Position numbers and translations under genes: made by a program. The notes under the pieces are model-generated. The model made no database searches. It was given only the letters and a program-made list of their open reading frames with translations, and was not told where the DNA came from. Positions 10,186 through 19,114 of a DNA stretch of 50,342 nt are shown piece after piece (position 1 is the stretch's first letter; every line of letters begins with the position of its first letter). The stretch is taken from the NCBI GenBank assembly GCA_937934595.1, contig CALGZA010000024.1:1-50342 (forward strand), written 5' to 3'. The DNA is from an uncultured Verrucomicrobiales bacterium (GTDB taxonomy: Bacteria; Verrucomicrobiota; Verrucomicrobiia; Verrucomicrobiales; Akkermansiaceae).

Positions 10186-10836
10186 CTAAAACATTGGCTC
10201 ACTATGAAAACTCATAGTATCCCCAGAAAAAGGATGCCTAAACCTTAACTCAGTAGCATGTAACTTCATCGCCACCCCCTCTAACGCATTACCATAAAAA
10301 GGATCCCCTACTATCGGAACCCCAAGCCCCCTCTCATGTGCAGAATGAACACGTAGCTGATGTGTACGCCCAGTCAATGGCTCAAACTCAACACGAGTCA
10401 TGCCCCCCTCCACCGAAAGCCTCCTCCACTCAGTAATACCAACCTTCCCATGCTCCTCATCATAAATCTGAAATGGACGGTTATCCACATCCAACCGAAA
10501 CGGAAGCTCAATACGCCCTGAATCCAAATCTAACAAACCATCTAAAATAGCTACATAACGCTTATATACCTGCCTCTCCAAAAACTGAATCGATAAATCC
10601 CTATGCCCCTCAGAAGAAAACGCCAAAACCATAAGACCCGAAGTATCCATATCTAACCGATGCACAGCAGGCTGCTTAATGCAATCAGGATACAACCCCC
10701 TCACCCGATGACTCACTGAGTCCAACTTCTCTACCCCCCTCCCAGGAATAGACAGCAACCCACTAGGCTTATTAACAACCACAATATCACCATCCTGATA
10801 AACAACCTCTAATAAATCCATCCGATCATCTTCCAT
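10186..10836 (-). CDS. rluA: RluA-family pseudouridine synthase
   Basis: This 216-residue enzyme converts uridine to pseudouridine in RNA. The catalytic motif HRLDMDTSGLMV (59-70) places the active aspartate at Asp62. VVVNKPSGLLSIPGRG (19-34) and GRTHQLRVH near the C-terminus are also family hallmarks. The length and lack of an S4 domain fit RluA itself (23S U746 and tRNA U32 in E. coli) better than RluC or RluD, but the target cannot be fixed from sequence alone. It has an ATG start with an A/T-rich upstream region and no Shine-Dalgarno sequence. It is convergent with the membrane protein at 8849 and lies upstream of the paralogous secreted genes. Confidence 0.85.
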   Translation of the reverse strand: MEDDRMDLLEVVYQDGDIVVVNKPSGLLSIPGRGVEKLDSVSHRVRGLYPDCIKQPAVHRLDMDTSGLMVLAFSSEGHRDLSIQFLERQVYKRYVAILDGLLDLDSGRIELPFRLDVDNRPFQIYDEEHGKVGITEWRRLSVEGGMTRVEFEPLTGRTHQLRVHSAHERGLGVPIVGDPFYGNALEGVAMKLHATELRFRHPFSGDTMSFHSEPMF

Positions 10837-10882
10837 AGAAATAAATCAACAAATGCGCACCAAAAGACAACCAGCAAAAAAT

Positions 10883-11533
10883 TTACTTCACTAATTTAAC
10901 AGATTTAGCCTCTAAATCAGTCCAATATATCACAGATACTTCATCACTCTCCTTGATACCATCTAACATGAAAGTCTTCTGCTTCCCTATACTACTATAA
11001 CCAGAACTCAACACCTCTTTACCATCTCGTAACAAGCTAACAGACTTAATATACTTAAAGTCTCCAACAACCTTCACCCCGCTGGAATTATACTCAGCTG
11101 TGAACGAAGGAAATTTAACCGGTTTAGCGCCTTTCTTAAACTTAATCTTTCTCCTCTTCGTCTTAGACCCAACCATCACATCCACTGTCGCGCTCAACTT
11201 AACATCATTCAAATTATCCTTAAAACTCGCATTATACACAATCAAGCTTACTCGTTTACCATCTTTACTTATATTATTTACATGGTGCATCACCCACCCT
11301 TCAGCCTTAAATGAACTCCTATCAATACTAGTCATATTCTCCCCCTGAAGAAAAAAAGTCACCTTTAAACCTTTCTTATAGCCAAAAGGCCTATCCATAA
11401 AACCCACCTCATCAGGTAATCCAGAAGAGTAAGCCACGGTAACAGGAATCGCTGTCACCTCAGACTTCACTTTCGCAGACAAACAACCAACCATTAGCCC
11501 CAACGTAGTGAAAAAGTAAGTTAATAATTTCAT
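10883..11533 (-). CDS. Secreted unknown protein, paralog 1 of 3
   Basis: This 216-residue exported protein of unknown function has clear relatives at 12036 and 12762. The N-terminus (MKLLTYFFTTLGLMVGCLSA) is a signal peptide; the MVGC block could be a weak lipobox. All three share, in order, TAIPVTV-YSSGLPD, a KKGL-TF-LQG block, SFKAEGWV, the YN-F--NL-DVKLSA block, a KI-FKKG--PVKF block, GVKVVG, and a C-terminal segment ending YW-D---KSVKLV. The pattern is beta-rich with no catalytic signature I recognise. Conservation of cores with divergent surfaces suggests an extracellular binding or structural role. The remains of a CAP gene lie just upstream on the same strand. Confidence 0.75.
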   Translation of the reverse strand: MKLLTYFFTTLGLMVGCLSAKVKSEVTAIPVTVAYSSGLPDEVGFMDRPFGYKKGLKVTFFLQGENMTSIDRSSFKAEGWVMHHVNNISKDGKRVSLIVYNASFKDNLNDVKLSATVDVMVGSKTKRRKIKFKKGAKPVKFPSFTAEYNSSGVKVVGDFKYIKSVSLLRDGKEVLSSGYSSIGKQKTFMLDGIKESDEVSVIYWTDLEAKSVKLVK

Positions 11534-11740
11534 ATTATTACTAAATTACACATCATAACGAGAGATACAAAGCAAAAAATAAAGACTCATTGCTCCTAAT
11601 CCATAAACACAATAAAAACACTCATTAAACAAGTTCTCTATAATACATCCAGATTCACCTCTAACCATCTCTCAGCCAGCACTAATAAAGAAAAAAGCAA
11701 CTCTGCTCCTTCACTGAAACGGTTACAATTTAAGAGAGCA

Positions 11741-11960
11741 AAAAAATAATCACATCCCACCGTCAAAACCAAACAATGGCGTAGCATATACAGTATTATC
11801 AGAACCCCTAGCTACACCAACCCCCTATGGCTCCAGAGTCGTAAAATATTCTTCTTATGCAAAGGGTGATTTCATCCAGTTACGCGTAAACCTCAAAGCT
11901 AAATCATCCTTATATACCCAAACATAAGCAACTTTCTCACCATCCTCATATACTACATCC
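11741..11960 (-). pseudogene. Duplicated 3' fragment of the CAP-domain gene
   Basis: About 210 bases match the 3' end of the CAP lipoprotein gene at 14426-14965 nearly base for base. Shared blocks include ATCACATCCCACCGTCAAAA and TTATCAGAACCCCTAGCTAC. Two single-base indels disrupt the frame: CCCCCGTATGG in the intact gene is CCCCCTATGG here, and AAAGGTGATTT is AAAGGGTGATTT. Homology fades beyond about 11955, so the 5' two thirds are gone. It cannot make a CAP domain. The rest of the 11534-12035 gap holds no gene that I can see. Confidence 0.9.
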
Positions 11961-12035
11961 ATCAGAGCACGTGTTTATCGCAAAACCAAAAAAATCATTA
12001 CTCTTTAAAAATCCCCCCTTTAGCAACTATATGAA

Positions 12036-12683
12036 TCATCGAACTAACTTAACTGACTCGACCTTAATTTCCGTCCAATAAGTCAAACTTATCTCATCAG
12101 TATCTTTAATTCCTTCAAGCGTAAAAGTCTTAGTTTTTCCTAATTCTCTATACCCCCGACTAAATTTCTCACGACCATCTCGGACAACACTTATAGACTT
12201 AATCATTTCATGTTCACCTACAACTTTAACACCGCGCTGATTGACCTCCACAGTAAATCCCAAAAATTTTATTGGCTTGTCTCCTTTCTTAAAAAAAATC
12301 TTTCTCGTTTTAGATGAGATTCCATACATCACCTCTATTGCAGCAGAAAGCTTAACATCATCCAAATTACCTTTGAAGCCCTCATTATAAAGATTAAAAT
12401 TCACACTCTTACCATTAGTAACTAAATCTCTATCTTGGAAAACCCATCCCTCGGCTTTAAAGGACTTCTCATCAACACTCATTATATTGTTTCCTTGAAG
12501 TAAAAAAGTTAGCTGCAGACCTTTCTTATAATAAAATGGCCCGTCGCCAAAGCTTACATCGTCAGGCAGACCAGAAGAATATTTAACGGTAACAGGAATC
12601 GCGGTAATCTTTGGCTTATCTTGCGCAGACAAAAAACAAGCCATCAGCCCAAGCGAAGAAATAACATAAGTGAATAATTTCAT
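12036..12683 (-). CDS. Secreted unknown protein, paralog 2 of 3
   Basis: This is the middle member of the three-gene family described at 10883. I take the start at 12681-12683, giving MKLFTYVISSLGLMACFLSA, because it aligns with the signal peptide of paralog 1. An in-frame ATG 12 codons upstream would add an unlikely leader. About 215 residues follow the family block order, including KKGLQLTFLLQG, SFKAEGWVFQD, KIFFKKGDKPIKFLGFTVE and VESVKLVR. It is closer to paralog 3 than to paralog 1 (shared NQRGVKVVGE and KFLGFT). The Cys in the signal peptide lacks a preceding small residue pair, so lipidation is doubtful. No Shine-Dalgarno sequence. Composition is less skewed than in neighbouring core genes. 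Confidence 0.75.
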   Translation of the reverse strand: MKLFTYVISSLGLMACFLSAQDKPKITAIPVTVKYSSGLPDDVSFGDGPFYYKKGLQLTFLLQGNNIMSVDEKSFKAEGWVFQDRDLVTNGKSVNFNLYNEGFKGNLDDVKLSAAIEVMYGISSKTRKIFFKKGDKPIKFLGFTVEVNQRGVKVVGEHEMIKSISVVRDGREKFSRGYRELGKTKTFTLEGIKDTDEISLTYWTEIKVESVKLVR

Positions 12684-12761
12684 AGTTCTAACATATATAC
12701 ATATTAACGTGCGAAACAAAGTAAAAAAATAATGGATGAAAACCCCTGTCCTTTAAAAAAA

Positions 12762-13412
12762 TCATCTAACCAGCTTAACAGTTTTAACCTTAAAGTCTGA
12801 CCAGTAAGTCACTCTAATTTCATCAGTATCTTGAATTCCATTAAACATAAATGTCTTACTATTTCCATCGCTCATATCCCTACTACTAAATTCATCACGG
12901 CCATCACGGACAATGCTTATAGCCTTAATCAGTGCTTGTTCACCTACTACTTTAACCCCACGCTGATTAGCCTCCAGAGTAAACCCCAAAAATTTAACTG
13001 GCTTGTCTCCCTTCTTAAAAAGAATCTTCGTCGTCTTAGTTGTGATCCCAAACAACACATCTACTGCAGCAGAAAACTTGAAGTCATTCAACTTACCTTT
13101 AAAACCTTCGTTATAAAGAGTCACAACTAAGTTTTTATCACTAGATTTTTTACAAACACTATATTTCATCGTCCATCCCTCGGCTTTAAATGACTTCTCA
13201 TCTACACCTAATATGTTTTCTCCTCGCAGGAAGAAGGTTAGCCCTAAACCCTTCTTATGATTTGATGGCTTATTAATGCGATCTAACCCATCTGGCAAAG
13301 CAGAACAGTAAGTAATTATAACAGGAATCGCTTTCAAGTCAGACTTGACTTGCGCAGACAAACAACCAGCCACTAACCACAAAGATGTAAAAACGTAAAT
13401 CAATAAATTCAT
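12762..13412 (-). CDS. Secreted unknown protein, paralog 3 of 3 (possible lipoprotein)
   Basis: This third paralog has about 216 residues from the ATG at 13410-13412 (MNLLIYVFTSLWLVAGCLSA), chosen to match the other two; upstream in-frame ATGs exist. LVAGC is a good lipobox, so this copy may be a lipoprotein. The family blocks are retained (KKGLGLTFFLRGEN, SFKAEGWTMKY, KILFKKGDKPVKFLGFTLE, VKTVKLVR). It ends 78 bases upstream of paralog 2, probably in one transcript. It lies directly beside the decayed transposase, whose left end is about 70 bases upstream. Confidence 0.75.
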   Translation of the reverse strand: MNLLIYVFTSLWLVAGCLSAQVKSDLKAIPVIITYCSALPDGLDRINKPSNHKKGLGLTFFLRGENILGVDEKSFKAEGWTMKYSVCKKSSDKNLVVTLYNEGFKGKLNDFKFSAAVDVLFGITTKTTKILFKKGDKPVKFLGFTLEANQRGVKVVGEQALIKAISIVRDGRDEFSSRDMSDGNSKTFMFNGIQDTDEIRVTYWSDFKVKTVKLVR

Positions 13413-13478
13413 AATGCTTAGCATTTTATAGACTACAACCAATGAAACAAGACAAAAAATAAACTCACTTATCCTGAT

Positions 13479-14418
13479 TTAGGGCGTCCTCATTTTTAAA
13501 TGCTGGAAAAACAGCCTTGTACTTTTTATCAAACTATGGCACTTGAGCCGAATGGCTCAAAAAAAAACAAGATCAAATGAATATGCTGGAGGACTCCCTG
13601 ATGTTATTAAATCCTTTGAGATATTAGCAGATCCTCGTAATTGTAGGGCGAAACGCCACTACTTTGGTGAGATCATCTTTATCGCTCTTACCGCAATGAT
13701 CGCTAATTGTTACGGATTCAAGGACATGGAGGTTTTTGCTAAGTCAAAAGAGATTACAGCAATACCAAAATTACTTAAGAAATTAGATCTTAAAGGACAT
13801 ACCGTCAGCCTAGATGCCATGGGTTGCCAGTAAAAGATAGCCTAGGAGATTTATATTGCCGAAGCCGATTACCTATTAGCTCTCAAACCTAATCATGGGA
13901 ACTTATACATACAGGCGGAAGCATTTTTCAAAGATGCTCACTTCATCAAACAAGAAGCAGCCAAAGGTAAGATATTTAGTCATGACGATAGCTCTAGTAA
14001 AGGCCATGGAAGGCTTCAAAGAAAAATACTATTATGCACCGATGCTATATACTGGATTGATGAAAAAGAACGTAAGCACTGGCTAGGACTAAAGAGTATT
14101 TTATGCATTAAAGAGCACAGGAAAGCAGGGAAATATGATACCACAATAAACCGTAGATACTACCTCACAAGCCATGGACCTAAAGCTACAATGCTACAGA
14201 GATTGGTGCGCGAGCATTGGCATATCGAGAATCAATGCCATTGGGTGCCAGACATGGTTTGGGGAGAAGATAATTCACGTGTAAGGAAAGGTAATGCCAC
14301 AGAAAATATGGCTTTACTAAGAAAGTTAGCTCTAAATCTGATCAAGATCTGTAAGACAGTGAAGAGCTCTATAAGAATTAAACGCCTAAGAGCCTGCTTA
14401 GACGAATCCACACTAGAA
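13479..14418 (+). mobile_element. Decayed ISAs1-type insertion sequence
   Basis: The element starts near 13479, where TTAGGGCGTCCTCATTTTTAAA (13479-13500) resembles the outer end of ISAs1-type elements. It contains a broken transposase (next entry). The right end is missing: sequence identity with the CAP-fragment copy at 11741 begins at the AAAAAATAATCACATCCC junction (about 14419), which marks where IS DNA stops and resident DNA resumes. No matching inverted repeat is visible on the right. The element lacks the extreme A/C strand bias of its surroundings, consistent with a later arrival. Confidence 0.7.
13543..14418 (+). pseudogene. ISAs1-family transposase pseudogene
   Basis: One reading frame carries the remains of a DDE transposase of the ISAs1 type. 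The N-terminal associated domain (SFEILADPRNCRAKRHY, IIFIALTAMIANCYGF) leads after only about 68 residues straight into KEITAIPKLLKKLDLKG and DAMGCQ. In intact relatives roughly 100 or more residues including the first catalytic Asp lie between, so there is an internal in-frame deletion. TAA (after GCQ, 13831-13833) and TAG four codons later interrupt the frame. It then continues as ADYLLALKPNHGN, HGRLQRKI, REHWHIENQCHWVPDMVWGEDNSR and NMALLRKLALNL. The last codons before TAG at 14460 read into the end of the opposing CAP gene. It is not functional. Confidence 0.9.
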
Positions 14419-14425
14419 AAAATAA

Positions 14426-14965
14426 TCACATCCCACCGTCAAAACCAAACAATTGCGTAGCATATACAGTATTATCAGAACCCCTAGCTACACCAACCCC
14501 CGTATGGCTCCAGCGTCGTAAAATATTCTTCTTATGCAAAGGTGATTTCATCCAGTTACGCGTAAACCTCAAAGCTAAATCATCCTTATATCCCCAAACA
14601 TAAGCAACATTCTCACCAGTCTCATACATCCTATAATCACCCATCATAATTCGTGAGCGCTTACCTCCACCCTTGTGATTAACCACCCGTTTACCCCGCT
14701 TCTCAAAAACCCCTATCAGATATTCACTATGCCTTCGCGCCAGACCAGAAAGCTCAGAACTGTAAGACAAGGATTGTAAACCAGCAGCACGCCTCTGCGC
14801 ATTCACACGTGCCACAATCCTCCCCTCCAAGGTCTTAGTTTCCACAGAAACAGAGCGATTAGACTTAGCTATCTCCTCGGCCTCACCAAGATCTTGACCT
14901 ACACACCCACATACAAAAATCACAAGTGCTAATACTAAACTATTCCAGTAAACTTTAACGTGCAT
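14426..14965 (-). CDS. CAP/SCP-domain lipoprotein
   Basis: This 179-residue exported protein has a lipobox (FVCGC, Cys21) and a CAP domain (cysteine-rich secretory/antigen 5/PR-1 fold). Family marks are the first helix (LEGRIVARVNAQRRAAGLQ), HSEYL, GENVAYVWG, the W--SPLHKKNIL block, and HTGVGVARGSDNTVYATQLF at the C-terminus. Bacterial CAP proteins are exported; their biochemical role is mostly unknown. The ISAs1 remnant abuts the 3' end, and the transposase frame overlaps the last 35 bases on the other strand. A damaged copy of the 3' third lies at 11741-11960. No Shine-Dalgarno sequence. Confidence 0.85.
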   Translation of the reverse strand: MHVKVYWNSLVLALVIFVCGCVGQDLGEAEEIAKSNRSVSVETKTLEGRIVARVNAQRRAAGLQSLSYSSELSGLARRHSEYLIGVFEKRGKRVVNHKGGGKRSRIMMGDYRMYETGENVAYVWGYKDDLALRFTRNWMKSPLHKKNILRRWSHTGVGVARGSDNTVYATQLFGFDGGM

Positions 14966-15332
14966 ACTCCAGTTTATAAAGGATCACCTATCAAAAGCCA
15001 ATATAAACTTAACTCATAATCGAAACATCTATAAACCTACAAAATAAATTTTTCAGTCTATAGCCATTCCACACCATAAATAAAGCATCCTCCATGATCA
15101 ATACAACCACGGTAAGTTCTACTACCCTATCGGCATACCCATATCTTTCTCAGCACCCATTCTAAATATCATCCTATCTCAAAAAACGCTAAAACAGGGT
15201 TCATGCACTGGAACAGAAAAGCACAAGAGGCGCTAAATCTGAAAATAGACAAACAACACAACACAAAGGACACCCCATGAAAGCTATAAGAGTTTCTTTG
15301 ACTTCTCAATAAGAATCCCGTTTCATTGAACC
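14966..15332. other. Divergent intergenic region
   Basis: This AT-rich stretch separates the CAP gene (minus) from the esterase at 15333 (plus). I see no gene, RNA or strong hairpin. It contains only an 11-codon plus-strand ATG frame at 15278 that looks like chance. It should hold the promoters for both flanking genes. Confidence 0.4.
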
Positions 15333-16454
15333 ATGAACAAATTCTCACGTTTTACTTTAGCTAGTACCCTCCTCGCACTTGCTCTGACAGTTGCTCTAGG
15401 CTCAGCCAAAACCGTCAAAGTCTTCATCCTAGCAGGCCAGTCAAACATGGAAGGCCATGGCATCATTCACAGCACAAAAAATGGTGGCAAAGGCAGCCTA
15501 AGACATATCGCCGAAAACAACCAAGCATTCAAACACCTCCTAGACAAAGATGGCGACTGGATAGAACGTAAGGACGTCTCCATCTCATACCTATCAAGAA
15601 AAGGTAAACTCAAACCTGGATATGGAGCCAGATCATCACAAATTGGCCCTGAGCTTGGATTTGGACATATAGTCGGTGATGCTATAGATGACCAAGTCCT
15701 CCTCATCAAAACTGCCTGGGGAGGAAAAAGCCTAGCCGTCGACTTCAGACCACCCAGCTCCGGCGGACAGGTGGGCCCATTCTACACAAAGATGGTTTCC
15801 CTCGTCAGAAACACTCTAGATAACCTAAAAAAAGAATTCCCAAAACTAGGATCAAAATACGAAATCGTCGGATTTGGATGGCACCAAGGATGGAATGACG
15901 GGTGTGATATGGCAATGAGCCAAGAATATGAAAAAAATATGCAGAACTTCATTCGAGATGTTCGTAAGGAATTCAACGTACCAGATTTACCTTTCGTCAT
16001 CGCTGACAGCGGATTCGGTGGCGCGAAAGAAAAAAATGGCCGCAGATTTATTATAAGAGAAGCACAGGCCGCAGCCGCTAAAACTAAAGATTTAAAACTC
16101 GTCACATGCATTGAAACCGGCACCTTCTCTCGCGAGGTTACAGAATCACCTACTAATCAAATCTACCACTGGTACAGCAATGCAGAAACCTACTACCTCA
16201 TAGGGCAAGCTATGGGAAAAGAAATGCTTAAACTCACAGGAGCAAAACCAAAAACAAAAAAGAAAAATAAACGAATGCCTCTCAGAGCATTCCGTAACAA
16301 TGACGGCTCTAAATCATTCCAAGCCAGATTAAAAAGCTATAACGAAAAAACCGGAAAAGTTACCGTCATCAAAATCAACGGCCTAAGTAGCACATTCAAA
16401 ATAGACTTCCTACACCCAGAAGACCAACTATACGTTAAAGAAAACAGCCAGTAA
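15333..16454 (+). CDS. Secreted SASA-family esterase with SHD1-like tail
   Basis: This 373-residue protein has a signal peptide (about 1-25) and a SASA esterase domain. FILAGQSNMEG carries the nucleophile Ser37, GFGWHQGWNDG lies near 181-191, and a likely catalytic His is in IYHWYSNAETYYLIG. It is closely related to the esterase at 706 (IGPELGFGH versus IGIEIGIGH, GQAMGKEML versus GLAMGKEMI) but has a different C-terminus. From about 310 a basic linker (KTKKKNKR) leads to a ~55-residue domain with RAFRNNDGSKSFQARLKSY, like the SHD1-type domains of planctomycetes and verrucomicrobia. It would deacetylate a glycan outside the cytoplasm. The stop is 46 bases before the spermidine-synthase-like gene, so co-transcription is likely. 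Confidence 0.82.
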   Translation: MNKFSRFTLASTLLALALTVALGSAKTVKVFILAGQSNMEGHGIIHSTKNGGKGSLRHIAENNQAFKHLLDKDGDWIERKDVSISYLSRKGKLKPGYGARSSQIGPELGFGHIVGDAIDDQVLLIKTAWGGKSLAVDFRPPSSGGQVGPFYTKMVSLVRNTLDNLKKEFPKLGSKYEIVGFGWHQGWNDGCDMAMSQEYEKNMQNFIRDVRKEFNVPDLPFVIADSGFGGAKEKNGRRFIIREAQAAAAKTKDLKLVTCIETGTFSREVTESPTNQIYHWYSNAETYYLIGQAMGKEMLKLTGAKPKTKKKNKRMPLRAFRNNDGSKSFQARLKSYNEKTGKVTVIKINGLSSTFKIDFLHPEDQLYVKENSQ

Positions 16455-16500
16455 AACTGACTAACACACCCTCCCTTAACAAAGTTAAAAATCTCACCGA

Positions 16501-19032
16501 ATGATGATATACCTACTGGTTTTCCTATCTGGCTTCTGCGCCCTCATCTATCAGGTCCTATGGATGAAGCAACTCGGCCTTCTATTCGGTAACACATCAC
16601 ACGCAGCTGGCACCACACTAGCTGCATTCTTCACCGGTCTCGCCCTAGGGAGCTACTATTGGGGGAAAAAATCTGCCACGTCAAAAAACCAACTACGCAC
16701 CTACTCCTACCTAGAAATAGGAGTGGCTCTAACCGCCCTAATTTACTTCATCATCCACTGGGGATACCTATCCATATACCCATTAGTCTTTCAGAACCTA
16801 AATTCAGCTCCCTTGCTAATAGCAGTCAAATTCCTCTTAGCCTTAATACTCATATTCCCACCTGCATTCTGCATGGGCGGAACCATCCCCATCATTGGGC
16901 AACACGCCATTAAAAACCCATCCCAATTCGGATCCAAATCCGCCCTTCTATACGGAGTAAATACCCTCGGTGCCACACTCGGTGCATTACTCGCAGGCTT
17001 CTTTATGCCTCTCTGGTTTGGCTTCCAACTCACCTGCATCATCGCTATCGCTATCACATGCTTCATTGCCGCCATCGCATTCTTTATTTCACGTAATACA
17101 AATGAAAGAAAATCCCCTGTCCATGAAGCATCCACCGTAAATCCATCCACAGAACATAACGCCACTCAACCCCTCAAACAAAAAAATAAAATCTCACTTG
17201 CCCTAGTTTGCTTCATCTCAGGATTTGGAGTCCTAGCCCTAGAAGTACTCTGGACACGAATGTTCGCTCTCATACTAGAAAACTCAGTCTACACATTCGC
17301 AGCCATCCTTGTAGTCGTCCTCTTATGCCTTGCAGGAGGCGCCGTAATCAGCTCCATTCTCGCTCGCAGATCATGGCAACCCAGCACTGTCCTCACCACT
17401 TTACTCATACTCAGCGGACTAGCCATAGCCCTAACACCTAATGCTTTCATGCATCTAACGGATTCTTTTCAGTTCCAGTCTCCCAGAGAAACTTGGGCCA
17501 ACTTCGTCCTATTCATATTCAAAAAATGCACCCTCATCATAGGCCCTCCAGCTCTATTACTAGGAACTATTTTCCCATACCTTCTCAAAACTCAAGAAAC
17601 ACACACCAAATCACCAGGAAAAACATTAGGAAAACTCGCCACTATAAACACAATAGGCGCTGTCATAGGCTCCATAACATGCGCCTTCCTCCTTCTCGAA
17701 ATATTCGGACTATGGCAAAGCATGCAAATCATCAGTGCCATATATTTCCTCATAGCCCTTACCATATCCACCAACAATAAGCACACTAACATCATAACCA
17801 AAGCAGCCAGCATCGCAGGAATCACCCTCCTTTTCACCACCTTAAATCCAACTCACCTACCCACCACTGGAATCACCGAAGAAGCACAAAATCATACCAT
17901 ACTCAAAACTTGGGAAGGTAGCGACTGCACAGTATCAGTAATCCGTGACAACAATGGTATATCCATAAAAATAAACTCCGACTACGGACTAGGATCAACC
18001 AACGGCAGAATCAGACAAGCCTGCCAAGCAGAGATCCCACTCATGCTAAAGCCAGATACCAAATCAGTCTTCTTTCTCGGCATGGGAACCGGCGTCAGCG
18101 CTGGCGCCGCACTTTCAGATAAATTCCCAAACATCGAACAAGTCATCACCTGTGAACTTTCCCCTCACGTAATCGAAGCATCAAAAGAATTCATAACCAA
18201 TGTAAACGGCTCAGATCTTACTCAAGGATTGTTCTCAGACCCACGATCAAAAGTCCTCGCAGAAGACGGAAGACACTACCTCATGGCCACCAAAGAAAAA
18301 TTCGACATGATTAACGCAGACCTCTTTGTCCCATTCAGATCAGGCGCAGGTAGCCTCTACACAAAAGAACACTTCCAAAATGTAAACCAAAGACTCAATG
18401 AAAACGGCATCTTCGTTCAATGGCTACCCACATACCAAGTCACTGAATTCGAATTCCACGTCATAGGAAAAACCATGCTCCAAGTTTTCGATCAAGTATC
18501 GCTCATCCGCTGCGACTTCGAATCATTCAACGAAATCGTTGCCTTCGTTGGCCATAAAAACAATACACCACTTCCTCGCTGTGATATCGACGACTCACAA
18601 ATCAAAACAAAATTCCTCAGAAGTAACGGCAAAGACGATATCTACTCCACACTCAACCCTCAAACCGCTCTCATCTATTACGCAGGAAACATCTCAGAAG
18701 CTAAAGACAAATTCGAAAAATACCCCATTAACACCGACGACAAACCCATCATAGAATACATGTCTCCCAGACAATACAGAAACACAGGTGAAGATAAAAC
18801 ACCCTGGTTCGTTGGCCCGTTCTTACTCAAATTCATCAAAGACCTACAAGAAAACTGCCCTCCTGAAAAAGACCCCATCCTAAAAAACCGCGCTCCATCT
18901 AACATCCTGCTCCCCCGCGCCGGCAATGCCTTCCAAGAAACAAAACTTTGGGCTCACTTCGGAAACAACACCGAAACACAACGCTCCTGGAAAGAATTTA
19001 CTATCAACTGGATCAACAACACAAAAGAATAA
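16501..19032 (+). CDS. Polytopic membrane protein fused to spermidine-synthase-like domain (copy 1)
   Basis: This 843-residue protein starts with two hydrophobic halves (about 1-200 and 235-430, roughly five to six helices each), joined by a polar linker. The halves look like an internal duplication: FLSGFCALIYQVLWMKQLGLL is echoed by FISGFGVLALEVLWTRMFAL. A soluble domain from about 455 has a Rossmann methyltransferase-like aminopropyltransferase fold, with FFLGMGTGVSAG near 522 and EDGRHYL near 587. The canonical substrate block after that, DS-DP in true spermidine synthases, reads ADLFVPFRSGAGSLYT, so polyamine synthesis is doubtful. The substrate is unknown. A close paralog lies at 40998. 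Confidence 0.82.
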   Translation: MMIYLLVFLSGFCALIYQVLWMKQLGLLFGNTSHAAGTTLAAFFTGLALGSYYWGKKSATSKNQLRTYSYLEIGVALTALIYFIIHWGYLSIYPLVFQNLNSAPLLIAVKFLLALILIFPPAFCMGGTIPIIGQHAIKNPSQFGSKSALLYGVNTLGATLGALLAGFFMPLWFGFQLTCIIAIAITCFIAAIAFFISRNTNERKSPVHEASTVNPSTEHNATQPLKQKNKISLALVCFISGFGVLALEVLWTRMFALILENSVYTFAAILVVVLLCLAGGAVISSILARRSWQPSTVLTTLLILSGLAIALTPNAFMHLTDSFQFQSPRETWANFVLFIFKKCTLIIGPPALLLGTIFPYLLKTQETHTKSPGKTLGKLATINTIGAVIGSITCAFLLLEIFGLWQSMQIISAIYFLIALTISTNNKHTNIITKAASIAGITLLFTTLNPTHLPTTGITEEAQNHTILKTWEGSDCTVSVIRDNNGISIKINSDYGLGSTNGRIRQACQAEIPLMLKPDTKSVFFLGMGTGVSAGAALSDKFPNIEQVITCELSPHVIEASKEFITNVNGSDLTQGLFSDPRSKVLAEDGRHYLMATKEKFDMINADLFVPFRSGAGSLYTKEHFQNVNQRLNENGIFVQWLPTYQVTEFEFHVIGKTMLQVFDQVSLIRCDFESFNEIVAFVGHKNNTPLPRCDIDDSQIKTKFLRSNGKDDIYSTLNPQTALIYYAGNISEAKDKFEKYPINTDDKPIIEYMSPRQYRNTGEDKTPWFVGPFLLKFIKDLQENCPPEKDPILKNRAPSNILLPRAGNAFQETKLWAHFGNNTETQRSWKEFTINWINNTKE

Positions 19033-19114
19033 AAACATTCACTACCAAACACTTACAACAAATCACAACGCACTTATTTCTTTACCTCCACCCTCCTCCA
19101 GATATAACCCCATA

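Noticed and set aside
18926-19114. N-terminal extension of the gene at 19115
   Set aside because: It overlaps the 3' end of the gene at 16501; the ATG at 19115 gives a clean signal peptide.
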